A stretch of 64,000 nt of DNA from Candidatus Poribacteria bacterium (GTDB lineage Bacteria; Poribacteria; WGA-4E; WGA-3G), in the NCBI GenBank assembly GCA_022825825.1, contig JAJDWA010000042.1, forward strand, positions 47,167-111,166. The letters are read 5' to 3'. Under the pieces are notes generated by a model. The model was not told the origin of the DNA, ran no database searches, and saw nothing but the letters and a program-made list of their open reading frames with translations. A program made the position numbers and the translations under genes. Every line of letters starts with the position of its first letter. The stretch's first letter is position 1. This document shows, piece after piece, positions 36,762-47,039 of the stretch.

Positions 36762-39700
36762 GTGATAAAAAATAAAACAGCACTTTTTTTGATTCTATCC
36801 TTATTTATTGTTTCAACATTGGATTTAACAGCCAGTTTTGCCACAGGTTACCAAGGCTACCAACAATTGAACTTACCCGAAGGTGCAGTAGCTCATCTCG
36901 GAAAGGGCTTGATACAAGATGTAGCATATTCTCCTGATGGTAACAAACTTGCAGTGGCGTGCAGGGGCGGAGTTTGGATATACAACGCACACAGTGGGCA
37001 AGAACTTGCTCTACTCTCTCGTGGCTACAGCAACGAAAACCAATGTTTATTTTCTCCAGATGGGCGCACTGTTGTAACAATAGGGCGGTGGAATAGACAA
37101 AACGGTGGTACCAACTTACATCTGTGGGATACTACCACTTGGCAGCACAAAATGACCCTTACCAACAACCTGGAAAGTGCATATAATGCCCTATCTATAG
37201 CACTCAGTCCAGACGGTCGAACCCTTGCAGCTCATGGCGAGGTTAGGGGTGCAAGGTATAATGATGGTCGTTATTCAATATTGCTATGGGATACTACCAC
37301 TTGGCAGCACAAAATGACCATAAAAGATCGCGATATTGAATGGGAGAGCCACCGTAGTATCGTATTCAGTCCGGACGGTTACACGCTCGCAAGTGTGGGG
37401 AGTAATGGATTAAAGATATGGAATACTTCCATTGGGCTGCCCAGAGCCACACTTACTAAATCTATTGGCTTCGGTTACCCCTCTGTTGCGTTTTCTCCAG
37501 ATGGGCGCATCCTCGCATGTGCCCCGGACGATTCGCTGCAGCTGTGGGATACCACCACCTGGAAACTCATGACGACACTTGAATCGTCAGTCTCTGCATC
37601 TTACAGACCCGTTGCATTTTCTCCGGATGGTAGTACCTTTGCTGCTACAGTTGATGAGAAGGCGTATATATGGAATACTACTACTTGGATACGCATAGGT
37701 GTGACCGAACGCCAAGACGATGTGGTATCTCTTACATTTTCTCCAGATAGTACGACTCTTGCCAGTGCAAATAGAAATGGTACGCTGGAGCGGTTCGATT
37801 TTGCCATTGACACCTACAAAACCCCAACCATTGTCCACAATTTCGCCCGGGAGAAGCCTGTGTTCAGTCCGGATGGCAACAGACTCGCGACTTGTGTTGA
37901 GAGTGATTTAGCGATGTGGAATGTTACGACCAGTGAATCTACCCGATTCATAGGAAATTGGGGGCAGCTCAACGCTGTTGCGTTTTCTCCAGATGGTAAT
38001 ACGTTGGCAAGTGGAGGGCAGTATGGCAGAGTGATAGTATGGGATATTGCTACTAAGCACAAAACTATTTTTGAAGATAGGGCAGGGCATGTGATTGACA
38101 GTATTGAATATTCACCCGATGGCGACACCCTCGCGGCTGTAAATTGGAGTGGGAAACTGCTGCTTTGGGATACTACTACGGGAAAGATCAAGGACGAACT
38201 CACTGATGTGAAATTACAAAATGTCTTGGATGCTTATTCCAGTTGGATCAAAGGATTTGACATCAAATTTTCACCGGATGGGCGTACCCTCGCAAGCAGT
38301 CATTATGATAATAGTGCAAACACTGTGCTGCTATGGAATATTACGACTAAAGCAGTTGAAACCACATTCCCTGGCACTTTAATTGGATTCTCTCGGGATG
38401 GTAGTACAATAGCGATTAATCAAGATCCAATAATAGAACTCTGGGATACCGCTACTGGAAAACGCAAAACGGGATTTAATCTGGGATCTGGGCGGCGGTT
38501 GGTAGGGATTGCTTTCAGTCCGGATGGTAGCACTATCGCTACCAGTAGTAGGTTTCCACGGGGGGATACTGTTATTGGTTTGGAATTGTGGGATGTTGCC
38601 AGTGGAGAACTCAGGGCAACCCTCTCTCCAGAACCAGAACATCAGGGCAACATTATGTTTAGTCCTAACGGTGATATTCTCGCAAGTTGGAGTACACAGA
38701 CAGGGTTTCTACTTTGGGAAGTGCCTGCTCTGTCAAAACCTTCGATCCAAACAAATCACTTTCAATATCCTCCGATGTATTGGATATCAGGGGAAATTGG
38801 CACATTGCACCGCTCCACAGGCATCAAAGTGGAAAACCTTGTACCAGATGTCCAAAATGCAACTGGTCTTGCTTTGGATGTGGTAGGACGAAAACTCTAT
38901 TGGATAGAAAAAACAAGCAAAAAAACCGGTAGAATCCGACGCGCCTCTCTTGATGGGTCAAACGTTCAACTGGTTAAGGAATTGACGAGTGTGCCGCATG
39001 GCATCGCTATTGACACTGCCAATGGCAAACTCTACGTGACAAATTCTTGGGGAAAAATCCAGCGTCTCAACTTTGATGGTTCAAACTTTGAACCCAATCT
39101 CATTACAGGTCTGAATTCTCTAAAGTATATTACCTTGGATGTCCAAGGTGGAAAAGTATATTGGACAGAAAACCCGGGACGCGTTCGCCGTGCGAACCTT
39201 GATGGTTCAAATGTTGAAACGTTTACTACAACTGCGGGGGAGGTAGGTGGCATTGCCGTCGCGCGAGGCAAGGTCTATTGGGCAGAAAAGATAAATGAGA
39301 GTATAGGAGTAGTCAACTATGCAAACTTCAACGGTTCAAATGTTGAAAGACTCGTTAGAAGCACCCTTGTTCCCAATGTCCCACCCAGCATTGCTATTGA
39401 CCCTGAGGGAAGCAAGCTCTACTGGCCACTGTACTACTCAGACAGTTCGAGCGGAGGAATTTGGCGCGTAAATCTCAACGGTGAAAACAACCAAAGACTC
39501 ATCTATGGGCTTGAAATGCTGGGACCCATTGCTATTGACATCTCTCCAGCGAAAATCCGGCCCACTGATATTAATGAGGATGGGAAAGTTGACCAAAACG
39601 ACTTGTTGCTGGTGGCAACAAGTCTTGGACAGAGTACGCCAGCTAACTCGCGTGTTGATGTCAACAGAGATGGAGAGGTTAACATTGCCGACCTGCTTCT

Positions 39701-40178
39701 TGTGATTGAAACTTTTGAGGGTGTATCCGATGCAGCTGCGCCAACGGGCAAAGCGAGACTAACACCGGTAGACAGAGAAACGGTTGAGTCTCTAATTCGC
39801 ATCTTGCAGATGGAAAACGACGGTTCACCTACTTACCAACAGGTACTTACCTTCCTCCACAGTCTCTTGACAGCAAAACCCCCAGACAAAACACGCCTGC
39901 TTCCTAACTTTCCAAATCCGTTTAATCCAGAAACCTGGGTCCCCTATCACCTGGCGGAATCAGCGAATGTGACGTTACACATCCACTCTGTAAACGGTGC
40001 CTTGGTTCGAACATTAAGGTTAGGACATCAACCTGCTGGTGTATATCAGCGTCGTAGTCGTGCGGCATATTGGGATGGGAAAAATGAGGTTGGTGAGCCT
40101 GTTGCAAGTGGTATCTATTTCTATACATTAACAGCAGGTGATTTTACTACTACGCGAAAAATGTTAATACGGAAATAG
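36762..40178 (+). CDS. Exported 14-blade WD40, YWTD propeller, dockerin and sorting-tail protein
   Basis: 1138 residues, GTG start with AGGAG upstream (an ATG one base earlier reads straight into TGA). Signal peptide 1-27 (ALFLILSLFIVSTLDLTA). Fourteen WD40-like units carry FSPDGxTLA signatures over about 55-660, enough for two seven-blade propellers. Then an LDLR-type YWTD propeller (KLYWIEKTS, KVYWTENPG, LDGSNV repeats), a type I dockerin (DINEDGKVDQNDLLLVATSL and DVNRDGEVNIADLLLVIETF, both calcium loops intact), and a C-terminal FlgD-like sorting domain (NFPNPFNPETW ... YFYTLTAGDF). The tail points to cell-surface delivery by a type IX-like route. Partner and role unknown. Confidence 0.88.
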   Translation: MIKNKTALFLILSLFIVSTLDLTASFATGYQGYQQLNLPEGAVAHLGKGLIQDVAYSPDGNKLAVACRGGVWIYNAHSGQELALLSRGYSNENQCLFSPDGRTVVTIGRWNRQNGGTNLHLWDTTTWQHKMTLTNNLESAYNALSIALSPDGRTLAAHGEVRGARYNDGRYSILLWDTTTWQHKMTIKDRDIEWESHRSIVFSPDGYTLASVGSNGLKIWNTSIGLPRATLTKSIGFGYPSVAFSPDGRILACAPDDSLQLWDTTTWKLMTTLESSVSASYRPVAFSPDGSTFAATVDEKAYIWNTTTWIRIGVTERQDDVVSLTFSPDSTTLASANRNGTLERFDFAIDTYKTPTIVHNFAREKPVFSPDGNRLATCVESDLAMWNVTTSESTRFIGNWGQLNAVAFSPDGNTLASGGQYGRVIVWDIATKHKTIFEDRAGHVIDSIEYSPDGDTLAAVNWSGKLLLWDTTTGKIKDELTDVKLQNVLDAYSSWIKGFDIKFSPDGRTLASSHYDNSANTVLLWNITTKAVETTFPGTLIGFSRDGSTIAINQDPIIELWDTATGKRKTGFNLGSGRRLVGIAFSPDGSTIATSSRFPRGDTVIGLELWDVASGELRATLSPEPEHQGNIMFSPNGDILASWSTQTGFLLWEVPALSKPSIQTNHFQYPPMYWISGEIGTLHRSTGIKVENLVPDVQNATGLALDVVGRKLYWIEKTSKKTGRIRRASLDGSNVQLVKELTSVPHGIAIDTANGKLYVTNSWGKIQRLNFDGSNFEPNLITGLNSLKYITLDVQGGKVYWTENPGRVRRANLDGSNVETFTTTAGEVGGIAVARGKVYWAEKINESIGVVNYANFNGSNVERLVRSTLVPNVPPSIAIDPEGSKLYWPLYYSDSSSGGIWRVNLNGENNQRLIYGLEMLGPIAIDISPAKIRPTDINEDGKVDQNDLLLVATSLGQSTPANSRVDVNRDGEVNIADLLLVIETFEGVSDAAAPTGKARLTPVDRETVESLIRILQMENDGSPTYQQVLTFLHSLLTAKPPDKTRLLPNFPNPFNPETWVPYHLAESANVTLHIHSVNGALVRTLRLGHQPAGVYQRRSRAAYWDGKNEVGEPVASGIYFYTLTAGDFTTTRKMLIRK

Positions 40179-40302
40179 AAGTTTAAAACGGATACCGAGG
40201 AGCGTTCTTGTCCCTCTCCCCGTTATGATTCTCAAATAAAAAACGTTGAATTGTGAGATTTAAAGGTAGTGGAACAAAACCATATAGAAGGAAGGATAGA
40301 AA

Positions 40303-43300
40303 ATGAAAACAACTCTGTTTTCTCTATTAATCGTTGTAGTCAGCATAATTTTCTTGTTCTCGGACAGTAGTTTTGCTCAAGATTCGCCGCACATGGTACG
40401 CCTAATCTATTTTCTTCCGAATGACCGCTCGACGCAGGAGGGCGTAGGCACGAAATTGGATGCGATGATAAAGGATGTCCAGCGGTTTTACGCGGATCAG
40501 ATGGAGCAGCATGGATTCGGCAGAAAAACCTTTAGGTTTGAAACGGACACAAACGGAAAAGCTGTGGTGCATTATTTTACTGGGAGGCACGACGATGCAT
40601 ATTATCATTCATCGCCAGGTAATGCGAAACCGTATGAAATAGTTTGGGCTGAAGTACAGGAAAGGTTTGACATATCACAAAATATCTATTTCGTTGCGAT
40701 AGATACTGAAAAAAACATCCTTGGCTCCTCTAACTCTGTGGCTACAGGTGGACCTGTAGGAGATACGGGCGGATTGGTAGCTATCCCAGCCACCGGACGT
40801 CATTTTGATCACCGGCTTGCGGCCCACGAACTTGGGCATGCCTTCGGATTGGGACATAATTTCCGCGGCACGGGTCCTATTATGTCCTACGGACCTTGGT
40901 GGTACTGGTGGAACACACAGGACAAGGCAGTTTGGCTATCTAAATGCGCCGCTGAATCCTTAAATGTTCATCGATATTTCAACCCTATTCGCCAAGAGCA
41001 AAACGCAGAACAGAATACAACGATTGAGCTGCTTGAAAAAGCCCAGGCACCTCCGAATGCTATCCGTGTCCGCTTTAAAATGACCGACTCGGATGGCCTT
41101 TATCAGGCCAAATTATACGATGGTTCAAGAAACTTAAAAGCTTGCAAGCGATTAAACGGCACAAGTAGTACAATAGAATTTGTTACGTTTTTATTACCAA
41201 GGTGGGGTCATTGGACTGATGACAAGGGACGTGCCTTTTTCGGGGATGCGATTCCGATAATAATTCGTGTTATTGATGTGTATGGAAACAGTTCAGAAAA
41301 GCGTTATACATTACCCCATTCTTTGCTGCTGCCGCCTGAAATTGTGTCAATGCCAGATGCCAATTTAGCAGCCGCGGTACGGAAGACACTCAACCTGGAT
41401 CCAGAAGTTGACCTCACGTCACACACGCTGCTAAGACTAACAGAACTTAGTGCCGCTAACCACGGAATAACAGATCTTACTGGACTCGAATATGCCAAAA
41501 ATTTGGCGGTGTTGTATATTGGCTACGAATATGCTGGTGGAAAGTGGAATAACAACAATGTAGTATCGGATTTATCACCTATTACAAATTTAACAGAACT
41601 ACGAGAAATTGATCTTGGAGGGAACTCTATTTCAGATCTATCTCCAATCACAAAATTACCTAATCTAAGAACACTATATCTTGGAGGCAATTCTACATCG
41701 GATCTGTCTCCACTCACAAAATTACCTAATCTGATAACTCTATATCTTGTACCAAACCTTGTCGCGATTGATATGGCATCCTTGCAAATGCCTTCTAAAG
41801 TTGTGTCAATACCTGATGCTAATTTAGCATCAGTAGTCCAAGAAAACCTTGGTCTAACCAAGGACAATATACTCACTTCACATTCAATGCTGGGATTGAA
41901 AGAACTATACGCACCCAACCGTGGAATAATAGACCTTACTGGTCTTGAATACGCAAGCAATCTGACAGAATTGTGGCTTGGACCTGAATATGTTGATGGT
42001 GAGTGGGTCAACAGCAATGCAGTATCAAATTTATCACCGCTGTCAACTTTGACACATCTGAAAAGGCTTGACCTTCAAAGGAACGCCATTTCAGACGCAT
42101 CCGCCCTTGTGTCAATTCTATCAGGATTAACAGAATTGACATACCTGGATCTTAGGTATAACGCTATCTCGGATCCGTCTTCTTTGTCAGCACTAACACA
42201 ATTGACAACTTTGTATATAGGGACAGGAAAATTAGAAGCATTAATCGGAGAATCCAGTTTTCCACCCATATATTGGATATCGATGGAAACTGGCACATTG
42301 CACCGCCTCATAGATGCTAAGGTGGAGAACCTTGTACCAAGCGTCCAAAATGCAACTGCCCTTGCTATAGATGAAGTAAGTCGTAAACTCTATTGGACAG
42401 AGAAAACAAGCCATAGAACAGGTAGAATCCGACGTGCCTCTCTTGATGGGTCAAACGTTCAACTGGTTAAGGAATTAACGAGCGTGCCGCACGGCATCGC
42501 TATTGATACTGCCAATAGCAAACTCTACTTAACGAATTCTTGGGGCAAAGTTCAACGTCTCAACTTTGATGGCTCAAATTTTGAAAACAGTCTCATCACG
42601 GGACTGAATTCTCCAAAGTATATTGCCCCGGATGTAGAAGGTGGAAAAGTATATTGGACAGAGAACCCAGGAATCATTCAGCGTGCGAACCTCAATGGAT
42701 CGAACATTGAAACGCTCGCTACGAATTTGGGAGATGTAAGTGGTATCTTTGTTGTAGGGAACAAAGTTTATTTGTCAGAAAAGACAGGAAAAAGAGCAGG
42801 AAAAATCAGTCGATCGAATCTCAACGGTTCGAATCTTGAGACTCTCATCACATTCAATAGTAGTATACCACTTGGCATTGCTGTTAACACTGAGGAAAAC
42901 AAGTTGTACTGGACAAGCTCGACGGGAAATATCCAGTGTGCAAACATCAACGGTGAAAACATCCAAAACGTCATTGCTAACTTAAGTACCCCAGGATACG
43001 TTGTTGTCGCAGCATCCATTGCAGATCGAACCCCCGTTACTGTAAAACAATTCGCTGATGTTGATGAAGATGGTAAGGTTGACCAAAATGACCTGTTATT
43101 AGTGATAAATTCTATAGGTCAAAGTAATCCCGCTGACTCTCGCCTTGATGTTGATGGGGATGGAAACGTTACTATTGCAGATTTGATCTTGGTAGCTGAA
43201 GCTTTTGAAAATACATCAAATGCAGCAGCGCCTATGAGCAGATCACAAGTAATATCCATAGATCGAGGAACACTTGAGTCTCTAATTCTCGCCTTGCAGA

Positions 43301-43668
43301 CAAAAAGCGACGGTTTACCTGCTTACCAAAAGACACTTATCTTCCTCCAAAGTTTTTTGAAAGTAGAACCGCCTAATGAAACGTCATTGCTATCGAACTA
43401 TCCAAATCCTTTCAATCCAGAAACATGGATACCCTATAGTTTGGCGTCCGGTACCAATGTGCAAATTCTCATTTACGATACAAAAGGCCTCATCATTCGT
43501 AGATTAGAGTTAGGGTACCGTCCCACAGGTTATTATATAGATAGAAACCGTGCAGCATATTGGGATGGTAAGAATGCACATGGCGAGCCTGTTGCAAGTG
43601 GTGTCTATTTCTATACATTAAGAGCAGGTGATTTCACCGCAACGCGGAAGATGTTGATACGGAAGTAG
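40303..43668 (+). CDS. Exported metzincin-type protease with LRR, YWTD, dockerin and sorting tail
   Basis: 1121 residues. Signal peptide 1-25. A zinc protease domain with HELGHAFGLGH (H175, E176, H179, H185), GPIMSYGPWW as the Met-turn region, followed by leucine-rich repeats of the internalin kind (about 345-640: LREIDLGGNSISDLSPI, LRTLYLGGNSTSDLSPL). Then a YWTD propeller, a two-loop dockerin (DVDEDGKVDQNDLLLVINSI, DVDGDGNVTIADLILVAEAF) and the FlgD-like tail (NYPNPFNPETW). The YWTD-to-tail half is a close copy of the previous gene. Ribosome binding site GGAAGGA. Probably a surface or secreted protease with a recognition LRR. Confidence 0.88.
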   Translation: MKTTLFSLLIVVVSIIFLFSDSSFAQDSPHMVRLIYFLPNDRSTQEGVGTKLDAMIKDVQRFYADQMEQHGFGRKTFRFETDTNGKAVVHYFTGRHDDAYYHSSPGNAKPYEIVWAEVQERFDISQNIYFVAIDTEKNILGSSNSVATGGPVGDTGGLVAIPATGRHFDHRLAAHELGHAFGLGHNFRGTGPIMSYGPWWYWWNTQDKAVWLSKCAAESLNVHRYFNPIRQEQNAEQNTTIELLEKAQAPPNAIRVRFKMTDSDGLYQAKLYDGSRNLKACKRLNGTSSTIEFVTFLLPRWGHWTDDKGRAFFGDAIPIIIRVIDVYGNSSEKRYTLPHSLLLPPEIVSMPDANLAAAVRKTLNLDPEVDLTSHTLLRLTELSAANHGITDLTGLEYAKNLAVLYIGYEYAGGKWNNNNVVSDLSPITNLTELREIDLGGNSISDLSPITKLPNLRTLYLGGNSTSDLSPLTKLPNLITLYLVPNLVAIDMASLQMPSKVVSIPDANLASVVQENLGLTKDNILTSHSMLGLKELYAPNRGIIDLTGLEYASNLTELWLGPEYVDGEWVNSNAVSNLSPLSTLTHLKRLDLQRNAISDASALVSILSGLTELTYLDLRYNAISDPSSLSALTQLTTLYIGTGKLEALIGESSFPPIYWISMETGTLHRLIDAKVENLVPSVQNATALAIDEVSRKLYWTEKTSHRTGRIRRASLDGSNVQLVKELTSVPHGIAIDTANSKLYLTNSWGKVQRLNFDGSNFENSLITGLNSPKYIAPDVEGGKVYWTENPGIIQRANLNGSNIETLATNLGDVSGIFVVGNKVYLSEKTGKRAGKISRSNLNGSNLETLITFNSSIPLGIAVNTEENKLYWTSSTGNIQCANINGENIQNVIANLSTPGYVVVAASIADRTPVTVKQFADVDEDGKVDQNDLLLVINSIGQSNPADSRLDVDGDGNVTIADLILVAEAFENTSNAAAPMSRSQVISIDRGTLESLILALQTKSDGLPAYQKTLIFLQSFLKVEPPNETSLLSNYPNPFNPETWIPYSLASGTNVQILIYDTKGLIIRRLELGYRPTGYYIDRNRAAYWDGKNAHGEPVASGVYFYTLRAGDFTATRKMLIRK

Positions 43669-43897
43669 GTGCCTTTACTGAGTAGCCTGAGGATAGGGAG
43701 TGCCTATAGTTCTCCGTCCTCATGTCCGTTAGTGCTCATTTAGGCACTGAACGCAACATGCGCACTCGGCCACATTTTTGTTAATAAAAACGAACAATCA
43801 GAAACGGTATAATAAGACGATCAGCATAATCCTTCAATCTTGTAAATCCTGGTTCAGATAATCGATAATAAACCCTTCGCTAAACACATGGAAATTG

Positions 43898-46303
43898 ATG
43901 ATGCAAATTAGAATATCACAGATACTCCTTATTGTTATCCTTATTGTTGTGATGAGCGGAACAATATACGTTTTTGGGCAAGATACCTCTTCCAACGTTG
44001 TCCAAGATTACTTCGACCATATCACCCTCTTCTCCGATGGCAGAATTACCCGATTCACACACATGCCGATTCAGGTATACGTTTCACCCATCATAAAAGA
44101 GAGTCCATACTTGCCAGAACTCCGCTACGCAATGCGCGAATGGGAAACAGCCACCGAAGGACTGATCCGCTTCCAAGAAATAGAGACATCGCAAGACGCA
44201 GATATCCGAGTCAGTTGGGGATATAGTAGCCTTATGGATATCCATGACACGCGGCTCGGCAGTGCGCAGCTAAGGCGTCTGCAGGACACGGTGAGAACTT
44301 TTTCTGACGCTACCGGGGACAACGAGACAAAAGGGGACATAGAAAAAGAGTCCACAAACAATGATAATTTCAGAGTAGAAATAATACTGATGCTGGAAGG
44401 TGATGCGACCATCACGGAATTATCTCAAGAGGAGATGCGGACAGTGTGTCTACACGAGTTCGGACACGCCATCGGTTTGTGGGGACATAGCCCACACCCT
44501 GGCGACATCTGTTATCCCACTGCGACTACGCAGCACCCATCACAACGCGATATAAACACACTGCGGAAACTCTATAACACGCCAGTTGACACACCGCAGC
44601 ATGACACTGCCATTGATGCTCTGAAAACCGAAATTTCACTGGCACCGAGGGAACACTATCCGCATTACCTGCTCGGGGCTGTCTATTATGACAAAGGTGA
44701 TATGGAGTCCGCAATCGGTAGTTTTAAGGAGTGCCTTAAGCGTAATGAAAACTTCCAACCCGCTATTGAAAAACTGCTGCGTGCTTACCAAGAAATAGGA
44801 CAGTTAGAGACAGCGATTGATCTGCTTGAACAGCGGGTGAAAGAAAAACCGTCGGCTTCAGACTATAACACACTTGGAATTCACTACTATCATCAAGGTG
44901 AAGTGAATAGAGCAATAATCGCTTTTGAAAGAGCCGTTAAACTTGAACCTTACCATAAAGCCGCGAAAAATAACCTATACCAACTTTTCAGAGAAAAGAC
45001 GTTCAAGGCTTTGCATGCAAAAGATTTTTCGGAGGCAATAGACATCTATAATAAGATAATTCAACTTAACCCTACAAACTTAACGACATATATGTTGATG
45101 GGCGATGGCTACGCACGCGCCGAACTTTACACCACAGCAATTCAGTACTATCAGAAGGCACTGGAATTGAACCCCGTCAGTAGGTTGGCTAAACGAGGAC
45201 TGGCACAATGTTATAATAATCATGGTGTCACCCTTAGAAATAGTCAAAAATGGGATGATGCTATTGCTGCCTATCGCAAGGCACTGGAAATGCAGCCGAA
45301 ATTCCATATTGCACGTACCAACTTAAGTGACGCGTTTTGGCAGAAAGCGAACAGCTACCGCAGCTCAGGACAAGTGGATGAGGCTATCAGCACCTACCTT
45401 GAATTGCAAAAACTTAACCCAAAAGATACCCGCGTTTCCAGTTTGCTTGGTGAATTATATCTCAAAAAACGGAACTTTTCAGATGCTCTATCCGCTTTCC
45501 AAAAGGTTTATAAGGCAGAACCCGATGCTCCTCAGGCGCGACATAACCTTATCGCAGCATATCATCAATCTGCCCAAGACTTCATAAACCAGAAAAAATA
45601 TCGATCCGCAATTGATCTACTTCAAAAAGCCGTGGCACTCCTTCCAACCGCATCTAATCTTCGTGTTCGTTTGGCACATGCCTATCAAAACATAGGAGAT
45701 TATCAGCGCGCGCAAGCTGAACTGGCACTCGTCTTAAAGGATGAACCTAACAATCAGCAGGCAACAACTGAACAGGTGAACCTCTACATTCGACGTGGAA
45801 ACGTCTTAGTGCAGCAAAAGAATTATCCTGCTGCGCTGGCACAGTTTAAAGCAATTCCCGAAACTGAAAGAGACCTCGTTATTGACAACATCATCGGTTA
45901 CCTGTATCTCGTTCAAGGCAAATTTTCAGAGGCATTAACAGCGCTTGAAAAGGTTGTCGATAAGGATCCGCGCAACAGATCAACATACCTAAACCTCGTT
46001 TCGCTTGAAGCACAAGTTGCTAACCGCCTTTTTGACCGGGATAAAACAGATAGACTTATTCGTGCGCGATGCGCGCTTGCAATCTGCTTGTTGCATCAAC
46101 AACAATTTGACGAAGCGATCACAAAGTACAAACAAGCAAAAGATAGCAAATCGGAAAAACATCAACAGGTTTTACTTAAGACGGGAATACAATTGGCAAG
46201 AGGGTTTGAAGCACAGAACGATACGGAACGAAGTGGGACAATTCGGCAGTGGCTTGGGGAACTAAACTACAACTTTGACGAGGAAGTGCTTGATGATCGT
46301 TAG
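43898..46303 (+). CDS. Exported matrixin-like protease with TPR array
   Basis: About 801 residues. Membrane anchor or signal at 5-28 (ISQILLIVILIVVMSGTIYV). A matrixin-like domain: AMREWETATEGLIRFQEI, ADIRVSWGYS, HEFGHAIGLWGH (from about H186), then PGDICYP instead of the usual Met turn. The third His is one residue further than in HExxHxxGxxH, a variant that also occurs in some bacterial matrixins. From about residue 245 to the end, roughly fifteen TPR units (HYLLGAVYYDKGDMESAIGS, YNTLGIHYYHQGEVNRAI) form a long scaffold. No dockerin or FlgD-like tail, unlike its two neighbours. A TTG one codon upstream is a less likely start. Confidence 0.82.
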   Translation: MMQIRISQILLIVILIVVMSGTIYVFGQDTSSNVVQDYFDHITLFSDGRITRFTHMPIQVYVSPIIKESPYLPELRYAMREWETATEGLIRFQEIETSQDADIRVSWGYSSLMDIHDTRLGSAQLRRLQDTVRTFSDATGDNETKGDIEKESTNNDNFRVEIILMLEGDATITELSQEEMRTVCLHEFGHAIGLWGHSPHPGDICYPTATTQHPSQRDINTLRKLYNTPVDTPQHDTAIDALKTEISLAPREHYPHYLLGAVYYDKGDMESAIGSFKECLKRNENFQPAIEKLLRAYQEIGQLETAIDLLEQRVKEKPSASDYNTLGIHYYHQGEVNRAIIAFERAVKLEPYHKAAKNNLYQLFREKTFKALHAKDFSEAIDIYNKIIQLNPTNLTTYMLMGDGYARAELYTTAIQYYQKALELNPVSRLAKRGLAQCYNNHGVTLRNSQKWDDAIAAYRKALEMQPKFHIARTNLSDAFWQKANSYRSSGQVDEAISTYLELQKLNPKDTRVSSLLGELYLKKRNFSDALSAFQKVYKAEPDAPQARHNLIAAYHQSAQDFINQKKYRSAIDLLQKAVALLPTASNLRVRLAHAYQNIGDYQRAQAELALVLKDEPNNQQATTEQVNLYIRRGNVLVQQKNYPAALAQFKAIPETERDLVIDNIIGYLYLVQGKFSEALTALEKVVDKDPRNRSTYLNLVSLEAQVANRLFDRDKTDRLIRARCALAICLLHQQQFDEAITKYKQAKDSKSEKHQQVLLKTGIQLARGFEAQNDTERSGTIRQWLGELNYNFDEEVLDDR

Positions 46304-46356
46304 GTCCAATCTCTTGGACCAAATTAACGGGATTATCCTATTTCCCAGGTGGTCGG

Positions 46357-46455
46357 AGCGGTTGCCTAACCGCTTTATATCTGTAGCACAAACTGTTAGT
46401 TTGTGCCTACCGCGGGAGGGTGAAAGTGCGTATTTATTTCTAAGCTTTACTATAA
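46357..46455. repeat. Two palindromes and conserved repeat tail
   Basis: AGCGGTT-GCCT-AACCGCT (46357-46374), GCACAAACT-GTT-AGTTTGTGC (46386-46406), then the same GCCTACCGCGGGAGGG ... TTACTATAAA tail as at 7345-7399. Lies between convergent genes. Confidence 0.8.
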
Positions 46456-46462
46456 ATATCAT

Positions 46463-46491
46463 AAAAAAGGTCGGGTGAACTCACCCGACCT
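46463..46491 (-). terminator. Intrinsic terminator of the Spy/CpxP-like gene
   Basis: AGGTCGGGTG-AACT-CACCCGACCT, perfect 10-bp stem. On the minus strand it is followed by TTTTTT and comes 24 bases after the stop at 46515. Confidence 0.85.
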
Positions 46492-46514
46492 GATTGTTTG
46501 TTCTCAAACATTCG

Positions 46515-47039
46515 TTATTGAGAGGGACGCTGACCGCGTTGTCCACCCTGTCCGCCTTGACCACCACGAAATCTATTCCGGCGTTCCGCCTCGGCTGCTG
46601 TCCGTTCCTTCATCAATTTTGTGAGCTCTGTCATTTGCTCTTTAGTCAAAATCTCTTTAAGACCGCCTTGTAGCTCTTTGATAGCAGTAGTGGAAATAGT
46701 CTGCATCTCTGTCCGCATTGATTGAAAATCACCTGACTCAAACAGCGCTTTCATTTTCTTCTCAATTTTGTCGCGAGAAGCCTGATGAATGGGACGTGCC
46801 TTCACAAGCGTTTCATCATCAATTTTTACTCTAAATGACAAATCCAACCATGAATTATCAATAAAAGAAGTTGTATTAAACATTCCCATCATGTTTCTGC
46901 CGCCACGGTCCCCACGTTGACCTTGTCCAGGTTGCGCGTTCCGATCAGGACGTTGTGCTGACGTTACATGTTCAAAGACAAAAAGACCGACGACTGCTAT
47001 AAGTGCGATTGCGCCGAGTACGAAAAATTTCCGTTTCAT
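46515..47039 (-). CDS. Spy/CpxP-like periplasmic protein
   Basis: 174 residues. Signal peptide 1-28 (FFVLGAIALIAVVGLFVFEH). A Gly/Arg/Gln-rich linker, then a helical domain with ILTKEQMTELTKLMKER, the LTxxQ-type motif of Spy/CpxP proteins, and a Gly-Gln-Arg tail. Spy and CpxP are periplasmic chaperone or stress sensors; whether this protein acts that way is inferred. AAGGAG six bases before the ATG and a terminator after the stop mark a single-gene unit. Confidence 0.75.
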   Translation of the reverse strand: MKRKFFVLGAIALIAVVGLFVFEHVTSAQRPDRNAQPGQGQRGDRGGRNMMGMFNTTSFIDNSWLDLSFRVKIDDETLVKARPIHQASRDKIEKKMKALFESGDFQSMRTEMQTISTTAIKELQGGLKEILTKEQMTELTKLMKERTAAEAERRNRFRGGQGGQGGQRGQRPSQ

